Source: Chloroflexota bacterium (lineage in GTDB: Bacteria; Chloroflexota; Anaerolineae; UBA4142). Taken from it: a stretch of 13,094 nt of DNA. Location: NCBI GenBank assembly GCA_023380675.1, contig JAMCRS010000191.1, forward strand, positions 1-13,094, written 5' to 3'. This document shows positions 13,036-13,094 of the stretch, piece after piece. The notes beneath the pieces are model-generated. The model was not told where the DNA came from. It saw only the letters and a program-made list of their open reading frames with translations, and made no database searches. Each line of letters begins with the position of its first letter. Within the stretch, counting starts at the first letter, position 1. The position numbers and the translations under genes are program-made.

Positions 13036-13094
13036 ATGAAACGCCAAACGAAGAAACCGACCCGCACAGAAATGAAAGCCGCCCTACTGGCGAA
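13036..13094 (+). CDS. Start of an unidentified gene, possibly a transposase (partial, runs off right edge)
   Basis: Only 19 codons are present: MKRQTKKPTRTEMKAALLA. ATG 13036 has AAGGAG eight bases upstream and a TATAAT box. The lysine/arginine-rich opening followed by an amphipathic ALLA helix recalls N-termini of some DDE transposases. The RBS-masking hairpin is a known protective device of insertion sequences. The family cannot be decided from this fragment. Confidence 0.55.
   Translation, partial: MKRQTKKPTRTEMKAALLA

Noticed and set aside
1..13094. CRISPR array, tRNA, rRNA or riboswitch
   Set aside because: No regularly spaced repeats, cloverleaf arms or recognisable riboswitch core were found by reading both strands; a covariance-model scan would be needed to exclude divergent RNAs.

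Overview
The window comes from a bacterium with moderately high GC, strong third-position GC bias and standard Shine-Dalgarno sites. No rRNA, tRNA or CRISPR array is visible. The gene mix (RecQ fused to a ComF-like domain, DprA, a GcvR-like ACT protein, an AlkZ-like glycosylase, many small redox and stress genes) would fit a Chloroflexota-like environmental genome, but nothing here proves the phylum.

Left part, 1-4259, all on the minus strand. A large amino-acid permease-like membrane protein runs off the left edge: 693 codons without a stop, with soluble N- and C-terminal regions. Next come an AlkZ-type winged-helix DNA glycosylase candidate, a roughly 450-bp gene-free gap holding a 94-bp palindromic element, and a double-ACT-domain (GcvR-like) gene.

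Centre, 4379-8106, minus strand. A two-gene unit encodes a RecQ helicase fused at its C-terminus to a ComF-type phosphoribosyltransferase, followed after 14 bp by dprA. This joins three activities tied to DNA uptake and recombination. The unit is flanked by directly repeated ACT-gene sequence: the intact gene downstream of dprA, and a 93%-identical but internally deleted copy upstream of recQ.

Right part, 8200-11879, minus strand. This is an eroded array of redox and stress genes. A LUD-domain gene, a quinone-oxidoreductase-type dehydrogenase (probably frameshifted near its end) and a DoxX-like membrane protein remain. Between them lie a DinB-like tail, a DsbA/FrnE-like protein without its CxxC domain, a DoxX-like tail, and a stretch whose coding-like sequence jumps frames. 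Every recognisable remnant keeps its 3' end and natural stop and has lost its 5' end.

Right end, 11880-13094. A plus-strand TetR-family repressor diverges from doxX. The intergenic region holds two good sigma70-type promoters with overlapping -10 boxes and two ACGAC/GTCGT palindromes. The simplest reading is that TetR represses both itself and the leftward doxX-qor operon. The window ends in the first 19 codons of a plus-strand gene. Its promoter and RBS hairpin resemble the protection devices of insertion-sequence transposases.
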